Assembly: GCA_030045175.1 (NCBI GenBank) | Contig: JASIBM010000377.1 | Coordinates: 1-6,612 of the forward strand | Length of the DNA stretch: 6,612 bases | Direction: 5' to 3' | DNA from: Streptosporangiaceae bacterium | Lineage (GTDB): Bacteria > Actinomycetota > Actinomycetes > Streptosporangiales > Streptosporangiaceae | Shown here: positions 1 to 5,216 of the stretch, one piece after another | Layout of the letters: every line of letters begins with the position of its first letter | Position numbering within the stretch: the first letter of the stretch is position 1 | Made by a program: the position numbers and the translations under genes | The notes under the pieces: model-generated | What the model was told of the DNA's origin: nothing | Seen by the model: only the letters and a program-made list of their open reading frames with translations | Databases searched by the model: none

Positions 1-1
1 G

Positions 2-196
2 AGCGTGATCGTCGCCAGGTTGCCGGCCAGCATCCGGCCGGCGCACAAGCTCTTCATCAAGGTCGAGACCGTGGACGGCACGGTCGGCACGGTGTTCATC
101 GAGCCGGGCGGCAACCTCGAGGCTTACAGCTTGGACATTTCCAGCGCCAAGCAGTTCACCTCGCTGGCTTCGATCTCCTACCCCGTCAACTCCTAG
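2..196 (+). CDS. C-terminal fragment of a beta-rich protein, possibly tail-fibre or surface-protein like
   Basis: An open frame enters from the left edge and ends at TAG 194-196, leaving 64 visible codons. A GTG at 5-7 lies inside this frame, but I treat it as an internal Val because the frame is already open at base 2. The visible peptide alternates short hydrophobic strands with Gly/Asp/Asn turns (RPAHKLFIKVETVDG, then GTVGTVFIEPGG). It ends in FTSLASISYPVNS. From memory, this pattern (a 'LP..RPAH' start, a 'GTVG..I...G' hairpin and a final 'FTSLA.ISYP') resembles C-terminal domains of phage minor tail or tail-fibre proteins and related actinobacterial surface proteins. That resemblance is inference, as most of the protein is missing. 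There are no cysteines and no membrane segment in the visible part. It has no obvious functional link to the regulator downstream. Confidence 0.6.
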   Translation, partial: SVIVARLPASIRPAHKLFIKVETVDGTVGTVFIEPGGNLEAYSLDISSAKQFTSLASISYPVNS

Positions 197-223
197 CCAG
201 GCACCGAGCGTGGCGAAGATCTG

Positions 224-237
224 CGTCGGTACCGACG
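224..237. promoter_or_regulatory. Perfect 14-bp palindrome upstream of the LAL gene, candidate operator
   Basis: CGTCGGTACCGACG is a perfect dyad with no spacer, centred between 230 and 231, about 35 bp before the LAL ATG. The absence of a loop argues against an RNA terminator hairpin and favours a protein-binding site. It overlaps CCGACG (232-237), which matches the -35 consensus only in GAC. A weak -10-like CATACT lies 16 bp further on (254-259), and its end is 6 bp before the A of the ATG. A bound protein would therefore cover the -35 region. The palindrome is seen directly; its function is inferred. Chance dyads are somewhat more likely at this GC content. Confidence 0.4.
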
Positions 238-253
238 TGCCGCGCTAACGCTC

Positions 254-259
254 CATACT
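254..259 (+). promoter_or_regulatory. Weak -10-like hexamer for the LAL gene, possibly leaderless
   Basis: CATACT matches TATAAT at four of six positions. Its distance from the ATG at 266 would put the transcription start at or next to the start codon. No Shine-Dalgarno sequence is visible before this ATG, which fits a leaderless transcript; these are common in actinobacteria. The -35 partner (CCGACG, 232-237, 16-bp spacer) is poor. Confidence 0.25.
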
Positions 260-265
260 GGACAT

Positions 266-3200
266 ATGCGCCCTGCGCTGTGCCCCGTGCTGGTCGGGCG
301 GGATGACGAGGCCCGCCAGCTTGCCGATGCCCTGGACGGGGCGCGGGCGGGCCACGGGAGCACGGTGCTTGTCGCCGGGGACGCGGGGATCGGCAAGTCG
401 CGGCTGGCCAGGGAGATCATCGAGGTCGCGCGCGAGCAGGGGTGCGCGGTCCTGATTGGCCGCGCGGTCGCCGGGGGAGTGCCGACGCCGTTCCGGCCGT
501 TCGCCGAGGCGCTGGCGTCGGCGCTGCGCCCTGGTGGCGCGCCGGACAGCTCCGAGCTCGACCCGTTCCGGCCCGCCCTTGGCAGGCTGGTCCCGCACCT
601 GCGGGACACTCCTGCGGCTGACCCGGCCGAGTCGCTCGTGTTCCTCGGTGAGGCGGTGCTGCGGCTGCTGCGGGTGCTGTACCCGGATCGGGGCTGCCTG
701 CTCGTGCTCGAGGACCTGCACTGGGCCGACCCGGAGACGCTTGCGCTGCTCGAGTACCTGGCGGACAACGTCTGGGCCGAGCGGGTGCTGTGCATCGGAA
801 CGATTCGTCCCGGTGAGGGCGCTGACGCGGCCGACATGGCGGAGAAGCTTGAGGCGCGCGGGTCGGCGCGGGTGCTGTCGATCGGCCGCCTGGGCTCGGG
901 GGCGATGGCGCGGATGACCAACGAGTGCCTCGGCAGCTCGGTCCTGCCCGGGCCGGCCCAGGCCTTCGTCGCCGAGCGCGCCGAGGGCATACCGTTCCTT
1001 GTCGAAGAGGTGCTGGCCGGCCTGCTCGAAGAGGGTGCGCTCGCGGAGCGGAACGGCCAGTGGGTGATGACCGGGTCGATCACCGCGCGCGTCCCTGCGA
1101 CCTTCGCCGATTCGGTTGCCAGGCGGCTCGGCGCGTTTGATCGTGACGCGCGGCAAGTGATCGGCGCGGCGGCGGTCATCGGGCGCCAGTTCGACTGGTC
1201 GCTGCTCAGCTCGATCGCGTCGGTGGGCGACGACGTGGTGCTCGCCGCGTTGCGCAAGGGCGTGGCGTCCCAGCTCATCGAGACCAGCGAGGACGGCTTC
1301 CGGTTCAGGCACGCCCTGACCCAGGAGGCGGTGCTCGCCGGATTGCTGCCGCCCGAGCGAGCGAGGCTGGCGGGCACCGGCCTGGCCGCCGTCGAGGCGG
1401 TGCATCCGGGGCTCCCTGGCGCCTGGTGCATGCTCGGCGCCGAGCTGGCCGAGCGCGCGGGCGACTCCAGGCGCGCTTGCGAGCTGCTGCTTGAGCTTGG
1501 CAGGCGTGACCTGGCCGTCGGCGCCCTGGCCAGCGCCGAGCACACGCTGACCAGGGCGAGGGAGCTGGCTGGCGCCTTCGGCCCGGCGGGCAGCGGCCGG
1601 GCGCGCGGCGGCCGCGCTGGCGCTGGGAACCCCCGTGCCCTGGAACGGGGCGCTGCCGGACGTAGCGCCGCCGGACGGGGCGCTGCGGAACCGGGCGCCC
1701 TGGAAGGCAGCGGTGACGCCACGCTCGAGATAGGCATAGACGAGGCGCTGACCGAGGTGTTCGCGAGGTCAGGTCAGGTCGACCGCGCGATCGAGATGGG
1801 GCAGCGGCTGCTCGCCTGCATCGGCACCTCATCGGTCGCCAGGTCGGCCGACCTGCACTTGATGATCGCGCAGGCGGCGATCGCGGGCGGCCGGTGGGCG
1901 GAGGCGGACGCGAGCCTCGCGGTGGCCCGGCGGCTACCGCATCCGCAGGTATCGCGGGTCGACGCCTGCGCAGCGCAACTCGCCGAGCGCAGGGAACGGC
2001 CAGGGGAAGCCACCAGGCTCGCCGACGCCGCGCTGAGCGCGGCCGAGCAGGACGGGCTCGCCGACGTGGCGTGCGAGGCGCTCGAAGTGATCGGCCGGGT
2101 GCTTCAGCGCACCGACCTGGACGAGGCCGAGCGCGCGCTCACCAAGGCCGCGTCCATCGCGTCGGCGAACGACCTGGCGCTATGGCACGCACGCGCGCTG
2201 GCCGAGCTTGGCGGCATTGACATGCTGCGCTCGAACAGCCTGGACCGGCTACAGCAGGCTCGGGATCTCGCCGTGGCCCAGGGCGCGCTGTTCCTCACCG
2301 CGGTGATCGACCTGCAGACCGCGGCCGGGCTGATCAAGCGGTTCAGCGCCGACGAGGCGCTGGCGGCGGCGAGGGGATGCGCCGACTCGTCCCGGCGCTT
2401 CCACCTCATCGCGTTGCCTGAGGCGCTGGTCTTCCAGGCAGCGGCGCACGCGATGCGCGGCGAGCGGGAAGAGATGGAGTCGTGCCTCACCGAGGCCATC
2501 GAGCTGGCACCGGAAGACAACCACGTGCTCGGCAGCGCATGGGGGCGCTGCCGGGCGGTCGTGTCGATGCTGGACGAGGACATCGAGCAGGCCTGGGTCA
2601 CGCTCGACAAGGGCGCGGCGTTGCTGCTCCGGACCTCCGGGCCCGCCGCGCCTTTCCTCGGGCTGTGGGCGCTGCTCGGGGCGCTGCTCGGCAAGGACAC
2701 GGCCGCCAGTGACGTCGGACGGTTGCGCGGTGCGCACATGGCGAGGCACGGCCTGATCGCGGGCCTGCTCGGCTACGCCGACGCGATACTCGCCGGGCGC
2801 TCGGGCGGGGCGAGCGCGGAGCAGGCCGCGCAGGCCGCCTGCGTCGCCGCCGACGCGCACCTGGGCTCGCTGACCTGGTACCGGCACTACGCTCGTCGGC
2901 TGGCCGCGCAGGCGGCGCTCACCGACGGCTGGGGTGACCCGGTCGCCTGGCTGCGTGAGGCCGCGCCGTACTTCGAGGCGCGGGGCAATGACAAGATCGC
3001 GGCGGCGTGCCGGCGGCTGCTGCGCCAGGCCGGGGCGCCGGTTCCCCGGCTCAAGCCCGCCGACGTCGCGCTGCCCGGCCGGCTGCGCGCTCAGGGCGTC
3101 ACCGGGCGCGAGGCCGACGTGCTCGAGATGGTCGCCGCCGGCCTCACCAATCGCGAGATCGCCGAGCGGATGTTCCTGTCGCCGCGGACCGTCGAGAAGC

Positions 3201-3313
3201 ACGTCGCGAGCCTGCTCACCAAGACCGGCCTGCGACGGCGGTCGCAACTCGCCGCCTATCTGGCCGACCTGAGCAGGTTAGTTAACCCAGCAGCAGCTCG
3301 TGATCTTGCCTAG
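266..3313 (+). CDS. LAL-family (large ATP-binding LuxR-type) transcriptional regulator
   Basis: This 1015-aa protein has the classic LAL layout. An AAA_16-type ATPase comes first: the domain opens at LVGRDDE (residues 9-15), with Walker A GDAGIGKS at 38-45, Walker B CLLVLEDLHWAD at 144-155 and a sensor-like strand VLCIGTIRPGE at 174-184. A long Ala/Leu-rich helical region follows, which looks TPR-like. A LuxR/GerE helix-turn-helix occupies residues 945-1000, with TNREIAERM and LSPRTVEKHV as the scanning and recognition part. The length fits the family (about 900-1100 aa). Such proteins are cytoplasmic, ATP-dependent activators that sense an effector through the middle region; target and ligand cannot be read here. 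The ATG at 266 is chosen because the ATPase domain starts nine residues later. Oddities: a Gly/Ala/Arg-rich linker at about 440-480 encoded by 15-nt repeats, and a 13-residue tail after the HTH with a TTA codon (3278-3280) and a stop inside a hairpin. Confidence 0.93.
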   Translation: MRPALCPVLVGRDDEARQLADALDGARAGHGSTVLVAGDAGIGKSRLAREIIEVAREQGCAVLIGRAVAGGVPTPFRPFAEALASALRPGGAPDSSELDPFRPALGRLVPHLRDTPAADPAESLVFLGEAVLRLLRVLYPDRGCLLVLEDLHWADPETLALLEYLADNVWAERVLCIGTIRPGEGADAADMAEKLEARGSARVLSIGRLGSGAMARMTNECLGSSVLPGPAQAFVAERAEGIPFLVEEVLAGLLEEGALAERNGQWVMTGSITARVPATFADSVARRLGAFDRDARQVIGAAAVIGRQFDWSLLSSIASVGDDVVLAALRKGVASQLIETSEDGFRFRHALTQEAVLAGLLPPERARLAGTGLAAVEAVHPGLPGAWCMLGAELAERAGDSRRACELLLELGRRDLAVGALASAEHTLTRARELAGAFGPAGSGRARGGRAGAGNPRALERGAAGRSAAGRGAAEPGALEGSGDATLEIGIDEALTEVFARSGQVDRAIEMGQRLLACIGTSSVARSADLHLMIAQAAIAGGRWAEADASLAVARRLPHPQVSRVDACAAQLAERRERPGEATRLADAALSAAEQDGLADVACEALEVIGRVLQRTDLDEAERALTKAASIASANDLALWHARALAELGGIDMLRSNSLDRLQQARDLAVAQGALFLTAVIDLQTAAGLIKRFSADEALAAARGCADSSRRFHLIALPEALVFQAAAHAMRGEREEMESCLTEAIELAPEDNHVLGSAWGRCRAVVSMLDEDIEQAWVTLDKGAALLLRTSGPAAPFLGLWALLGALLGKDTAASDVGRLRGAHMARHGLIAGLLGYADAILAGRSGGASAEQAAQAACVAADAHLGSLTWYRHYARRLAAQAALTDGWGDPVAWLREAAPYFEARGNDKIAAACRRLLRQAGAPVPRLKPADVALPGRLRAQGVTGREADVLEMVAAGLTNREIAERMFLSPRTVEKHVASLLTKTGLRRRSQLAAYLADLSRLVNPAAARDLA
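1631..1705 (+). repeat. Five imperfect 15-nt tandem units inside the LAL gene
   Basis: Units start at 1631, 1646, 1661, 1676 and 1691. The second and fourth agree at 13 of 15 positions, the first and fifth at 12 of 15. In frame they encode five-residue repeats: PRALE, RGAAG, RSAAG, RGAAE, PGALE (residues 456-480). They follow a Gly/Arg/Ala-rich stretch and sit between the ATPase half and the helical middle. The multiple-of-three unit keeps the frame open, so copy number could vary without breaking the protein. The stretch looks like a flexible linker added by local duplication. Confidence 0.7.
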
Positions 3314-3326
3314 GATCAGGAGCTGC
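3293..3326. terminator. Bidirectional hairpin at the convergent LAL/merR stop codons
   Basis: The arms 3293-3305 (GCAGCTCGTGATC) and 3314-3326 pair at 12 of 13 positions, with one G-G mismatch and an 8-nt loop (3306-3313). The LAL stop TAG (3311-3313) is in the loop and the merR stop (complement 3316-3318) is in the right arm. No T-tract follows on either strand, which is usual for GC-rich actinobacteria. Its place between two convergent genes whose stops are 2 bp apart makes a shared terminator the simplest reading. Confidence 0.65.
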
Positions 3327-3837
3327 CTGTCACCTCGCGGAACCGCTGGCCGTGCAACTGCTGGTGGGATCGTGACAGCGGCTGGCCGGCGAGCCGGGCG
3401 GTGACGCCGGCGTTGAAGTTGGGGCACTGCGTGATGTCCTCGTGGGGGCAGCGCAGCCCGTGCCCGATGGCCTCGCGGGCGGCCTGCGCCCTGGCGATCT
3501 GCTTGTCGAGTTCCGCGAGCTTGCGCCGGGCAAGCCGCCTCCAGTCGCCGGAGGCGCCCTGGCGCGAGGCCATGAGGGCCTTCTGCTCGGCGAGGGTGAA
3601 CCCCGCGTCGCTGTAGAGCAAGATGGCGGCGACAAGCCGGGCCGCTGACTCTGGGTAGCGGCGCTGCCCCGAGATCCTGGCCGGCGGGGGGAGCAGGCCG
3701 AGTTCCTCGTAGTAGCGCAGGGCCGAGGTGGTGACTTTTGCCCGGCGGGCCAGTTCGCCGATGGTGAGCAGGCCGCCGGGCGGGTTGACTTCAGGTGCGC
3801 TTGAAGGCGTTGACTGCGGGCCATGGGAACACGACAT
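3316..3837 (-). CDS. MerR-family transcriptional regulator with a C-x7-C motif
   Basis: The 173-aa protein has an N-terminal MerR winged helix (residues 24-80: TIGELARRAKVTTSALRYYE, then a wing with SGQRRY). A coiled-coil dimerisation helix follows (about 98-125). The short effector region has CPHEDITQCP, with cysteines at 130 and 138. The frame is open much further upstream, to 4155, but that extension is low-quality and runs antisense to the methyltransferase. ATG 3837 is the only ATG, GTG or TTG start near the domain. No Shine-Dalgarno is visible. MerR proteins bind dyads in promoters with long spacers and activate by twisting the DNA. The divergent methyltransferase starting 9 bp away is the likely target, with autoregulation. 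The C-x7-C spacing equals that of the Cu(I) sensor CueR, but no copper gene is nearby, so the ligand is open. The last residues are encoded within the terminator hairpin. Confidence 0.9.
   Translation of the reverse strand: MSCSHGPQSTPSSAPEVNPPGGLLTIGELARRAKVTTSALRYYEELGLLPPPARISGQRRYPESAARLVAAILLYSDAGFTLAEQKALMASRQGASGDWRRLARRKLAELDKQIARAQAAREAIGHGLRCPHEDITQCPNFNAGVTARLAGQPLSRSHQQLHGQRFREVTGSS
3785..3815 (+). promoter_or_regulatory. Two TTGACT hexamers, candidate -35 elements for the methyltransferase
   Basis: TTGACT occurs at 3785-3790 and 3810-3815, exactly 25 bp apart, each matching the -35 consensus TTGACA at five of six positions. Both are upstream of the methyltransferase start and inside the 5' end of merR. 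The proximal copy lacks a good -10 at 17-19 bp spacing (GACATG, ACATGA or CATGAG). A poor -10 with a long spacer would fit a MerR-activated promoter, but this is inference. The hexamers lie in codons for the merR N-terminal tail that precedes the HTH. Confidence 0.3.
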
Positions 3838-3844
3838 GAGGGAA
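3838..3844 (+). promoter_or_regulatory. Ribosome binding site of the methyltransferase
   Basis: GAGGGAA lies just before ATG 3847 and gives a purine-rich Shine-Dalgarno-like site. It favours 3847 over the upstream in-frame ATG at 3823, which has only a weak GCGGG before it. The site fills nearly all of the 9-bp gap between the divergent start codons. Confidence 0.5.
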
Positions 3845-3846
3845 GC

Positions 3847-4548
3847 ATGCCACGGCCAGCGCGGCGGGCGGTGACCGCGGCTGTCGAGTACGCAGTCGCG
3901 CGTGCCGGGATCGTCGCGGTGCGCGCCCTGGACCACGACGTCATCGGCCAGGCCCATCATCCCAGGGGCGCGGCCGGGCGGGTGACCGCATGGGAGATGG
4001 CCCACCGCCCGTCCAACCGGCAGCGCAGCGCCTGGGTGGTCTCGCTGCTCGGCGTGCGGCCCGCCAGCCGGGTACTTGAGATCGGCTTCGGCCCCGGCCT
4101 TGCGGTCGCGGAACTTGCCCGCGCCGGCGCAGGCCACGTGTACGGCATCGACCATTCCGCCGTGATGCTCCGGCAGGCCTCCAGGCGCAACGCTGCCGCC
4201 ATCCGGGCCGGCCGGGTCACCCTGATCAGGGCTTCGGTCGATCAGATCCCGCCCGCTCTCGACGGCCCCTTCGATGCCATCCTCGCCGTCAACTCCCTCG
4301 GGTTCTGGCCCGCGCCGGCCCAGCGGCTCGCCGAGCTGCGCCGACGGCTCGCACCTGGCGGGCGCATTGCCATCGCGGCCCAGCCCCGCTGCCCAGGGGC
4401 CACGGCGGACACATCCCGCGGCGCCGCCCGCGAAATCGAGGAGCTGCTGACAGCCGCCGGCTTCACGCAGCTGAGCACCCAGGCCCTCGCTCTCAGCCCC
4501 CCAGCGGCCTGCGTCATCGCCGCCAGCCCAGGCAGTTCCGCGTCATGA
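3847..4548 (+). CDS. Class I SAM-dependent methyltransferase
   Basis: The 233-aa protein has a Rossmann methyltransferase core. Motif I is VLEIGFGPG at residues 76-84, which binds S-adenosylmethionine. The acidic residue at the end of strand 2 is in YGIDHS (Asp 102). Motif IV is FDAILAVNS (142-150) and the post-core loop is LAPGGRI (168-174). The N-terminal helix with WEMAHRPSNRQRSAWVVSLLG precedes the core, as in a widespread actinobacterial group often annotated only as methyltransferase type 11. The substrate cannot be deduced, though a small molecule is more likely than DNA or rRNA. No signal peptide or membrane segment is seen. Start 3847 has the better ribosome site; 3823 would add eight residues and overlap merR by 15 bp. 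The gene is divergent from merR, its likely regulator, and convergent with the GNAT gene, overlapping it by 6 bp at the stops. Confidence 0.9.
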   Translation: MPRPARRAVTAAVEYAVARAGIVAVRALDHDVIGQAHHPRGAAGRVTAWEMAHRPSNRQRSAWVVSLLGVRPASRVLEIGFGPGLAVAELARAGAGHVYGIDHSAVMLRQASRRNAAAIRAGRVTLIRASVDQIPPALDGPFDAILAVNSLGFWPAPAQRLAELRRRLAPGGRIAIAAQPRCPGATADTSRGAAREIEELLTAAGFTQLSTQALALSPPAACVIAASPGSSAS

Positions 4549-5166
4549 TCGCGGACGTGCGCTGGCGTCTATTGCAGACGGGAGTCCGCGATCATGGGAT
4601 GCGTTCGAGTGCTCGGACTTGAGCACGCCCATTGAGATGAAGTCCTTCCAGCCGTCCGGGTAAAGCTCGGCCTCACGGCGGACGCCTTCCTGGCGGAATC
4701 CGCAGGCCAGGTAGCAGGCGATCGCCCGGTGATTGCTGGCTAGCACCTCGAGCTCGACGCGGTGCGCGCCGAGCACGTCGAACGCCCAGGCCAGGATCAG
4801 CCGGGTGATCTGCTTGCCGAGTCCCTGGCCGCGCACGCCGGCCTCGAACAGGCCGACCGAGTAGACCGCGCGGTGCTGGTCGGCGTTCACGCGCAGCTCG
4901 GCAGAACCGACACACCGGCCCTGGTATTCGACCGCCCAGAAGTAGTGGCCGGGCTTGGCCGGCTCCGGGCCGGACGTCAGGTGCTCGCGGACGTGATACC
5001 GCCGGCCGTCCCACTCGCGGCGCCAGGCCGAACCGTAGTTGTCCTCCTCTTCCGGGTCAATCGGCTGGAGCAACCGGTCGTCGATGTCGGAGGCCTGCCG
5101 CTGCCGCAAGATCACAAGTTCGCCGCGCAACGTGGGCAGCGGCAGCAACGGCAGTCGATCCAGCAT
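4543..5166 (-). CDS. GNAT-family N-acetyltransferase (RimJ/RimL-like, Acetyltransf_3 type)
   Basis: The 207-aa protein carries the GNAT fold. A first strand RGELVILRQRQASD spans residues 14-27 and HYFWAVEYQGRCVGSAELR spans 74-92. The acetyl-CoA loop is VRGQGLGKQ at 111-119 (the Q/R-x-x-G-x-G/A motif). The late helix-strand SNHRAIACYLACGFRQEG is at 144-161, and the final strand KDFISMGVLK at 174-183. This resembles the RimJ/RimL-like group, which acetylates protein N-termini, antibiotics or small amines; the acceptor is unknown. The core ends near residue 185, and the last 17 codons lie in an inverted repeat. The start is ATG 5166, with no Shine-Dalgarno; a TAACGT 7 nt upstream suggests leaderless initiation. 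The dehydrogenase gene upstream on the same strand is 50 bp away, but a hairpin spans its 3' end, so a single operon is uncertain. Confidence 0.9.
   Translation of the reverse strand: MLDRLPLLPLPTLRGELVILRQRQASDIDDRLLQPIDPEEEDNYGSAWRREWDGRRYHVREHLTSGPEPAKPGHYFWAVEYQGRCVGSAELRVNADQHRAVYSVGLFEAGVRGQGLGKQITRLILAWAFDVLGAHRVELEVLASNHRAIACYLACGFRQEGVRREAELYPDGWKDFISMGVLKSEHSNASHDRGLPSAIDASARPRS
4544..4596. terminator. 13-bp inverted repeat at the convergent methyltransferase/GNAT ends
   Basis: CATGATCGCGGAC (4544-4556) and GTCCGCGATCATG (4584-4596) are perfect reverse complements separated by 27 nt. Inside is a second small hairpin, CGTCT (4566-4570) with AGACG (4576-4580) around a 5-nt loop. The methyltransferase TGA (4546-4548) and part of the GNAT stop (complement 4543-4545) lie in the left arm, and the whole repeat encodes GNAT residues 191-207. 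Its position fits a bidirectional terminator. The long loop and nested stem are less usual, so a protein site or a cruciform is possible. Confidence 0.6.
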
Positions 5167-5173
5167 CAGGCAA

Positions 5174-5179
5174 ACGTTA
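5174..5179 (-). promoter_or_regulatory. Candidate -10 for leaderless GNAT transcription
   Basis: On the minus strand, TAACGT fits the TANNNT pattern of actinobacterial -10 elements and is separated by 7 nt from the GNAT ATG. Transcription would start at the A of the start codon. No convincing -35 is present at 17-18 bp, so support rests on the -10 and the missing ribosome site. Confidence 0.35.
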
Positions 5180-5216
5180 CTCGGGCCGTAAGATCATCCC
5201 GCTATGCCGGCGGCAC

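Noticed and set aside
1631..1705. CRISPR or other spaced repeat array
   Set aside because: The units are contiguous, imperfect, 15 nt long and in frame, with no spacers; they are a coding tandem repeat.
193..1737. 514-codon antisense open frame opposite the LAL gene
   Set aside because: Its product is a Ser/Pro/Ala/Arg-rich low-complexity string with no domain. It is explained by GC-biased third positions of the strongly supported gene on the other strand.
2249..3247. 332-codon antisense open frame under the LAL C-terminal half
   Set aside because: It is antisense to the conserved HTH, its composition is Arg/Gly/Gln/Pro-rich and it has no recognisable motif.
3838..4155. N-terminal extension of the MerR frame up to 4155
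   Set aside because: The extra 106 residues lack family similarity and run opposite the methyltransferase motifs; ATG 3837 gives a normal-length MerR protein.
3316..4548. Copper-resistance locus built on a CueR-type regulator
   Set aside because: Only the cysteine spacing supports it; no P-type ATPase, chaperone or multicopper oxidase is visible.
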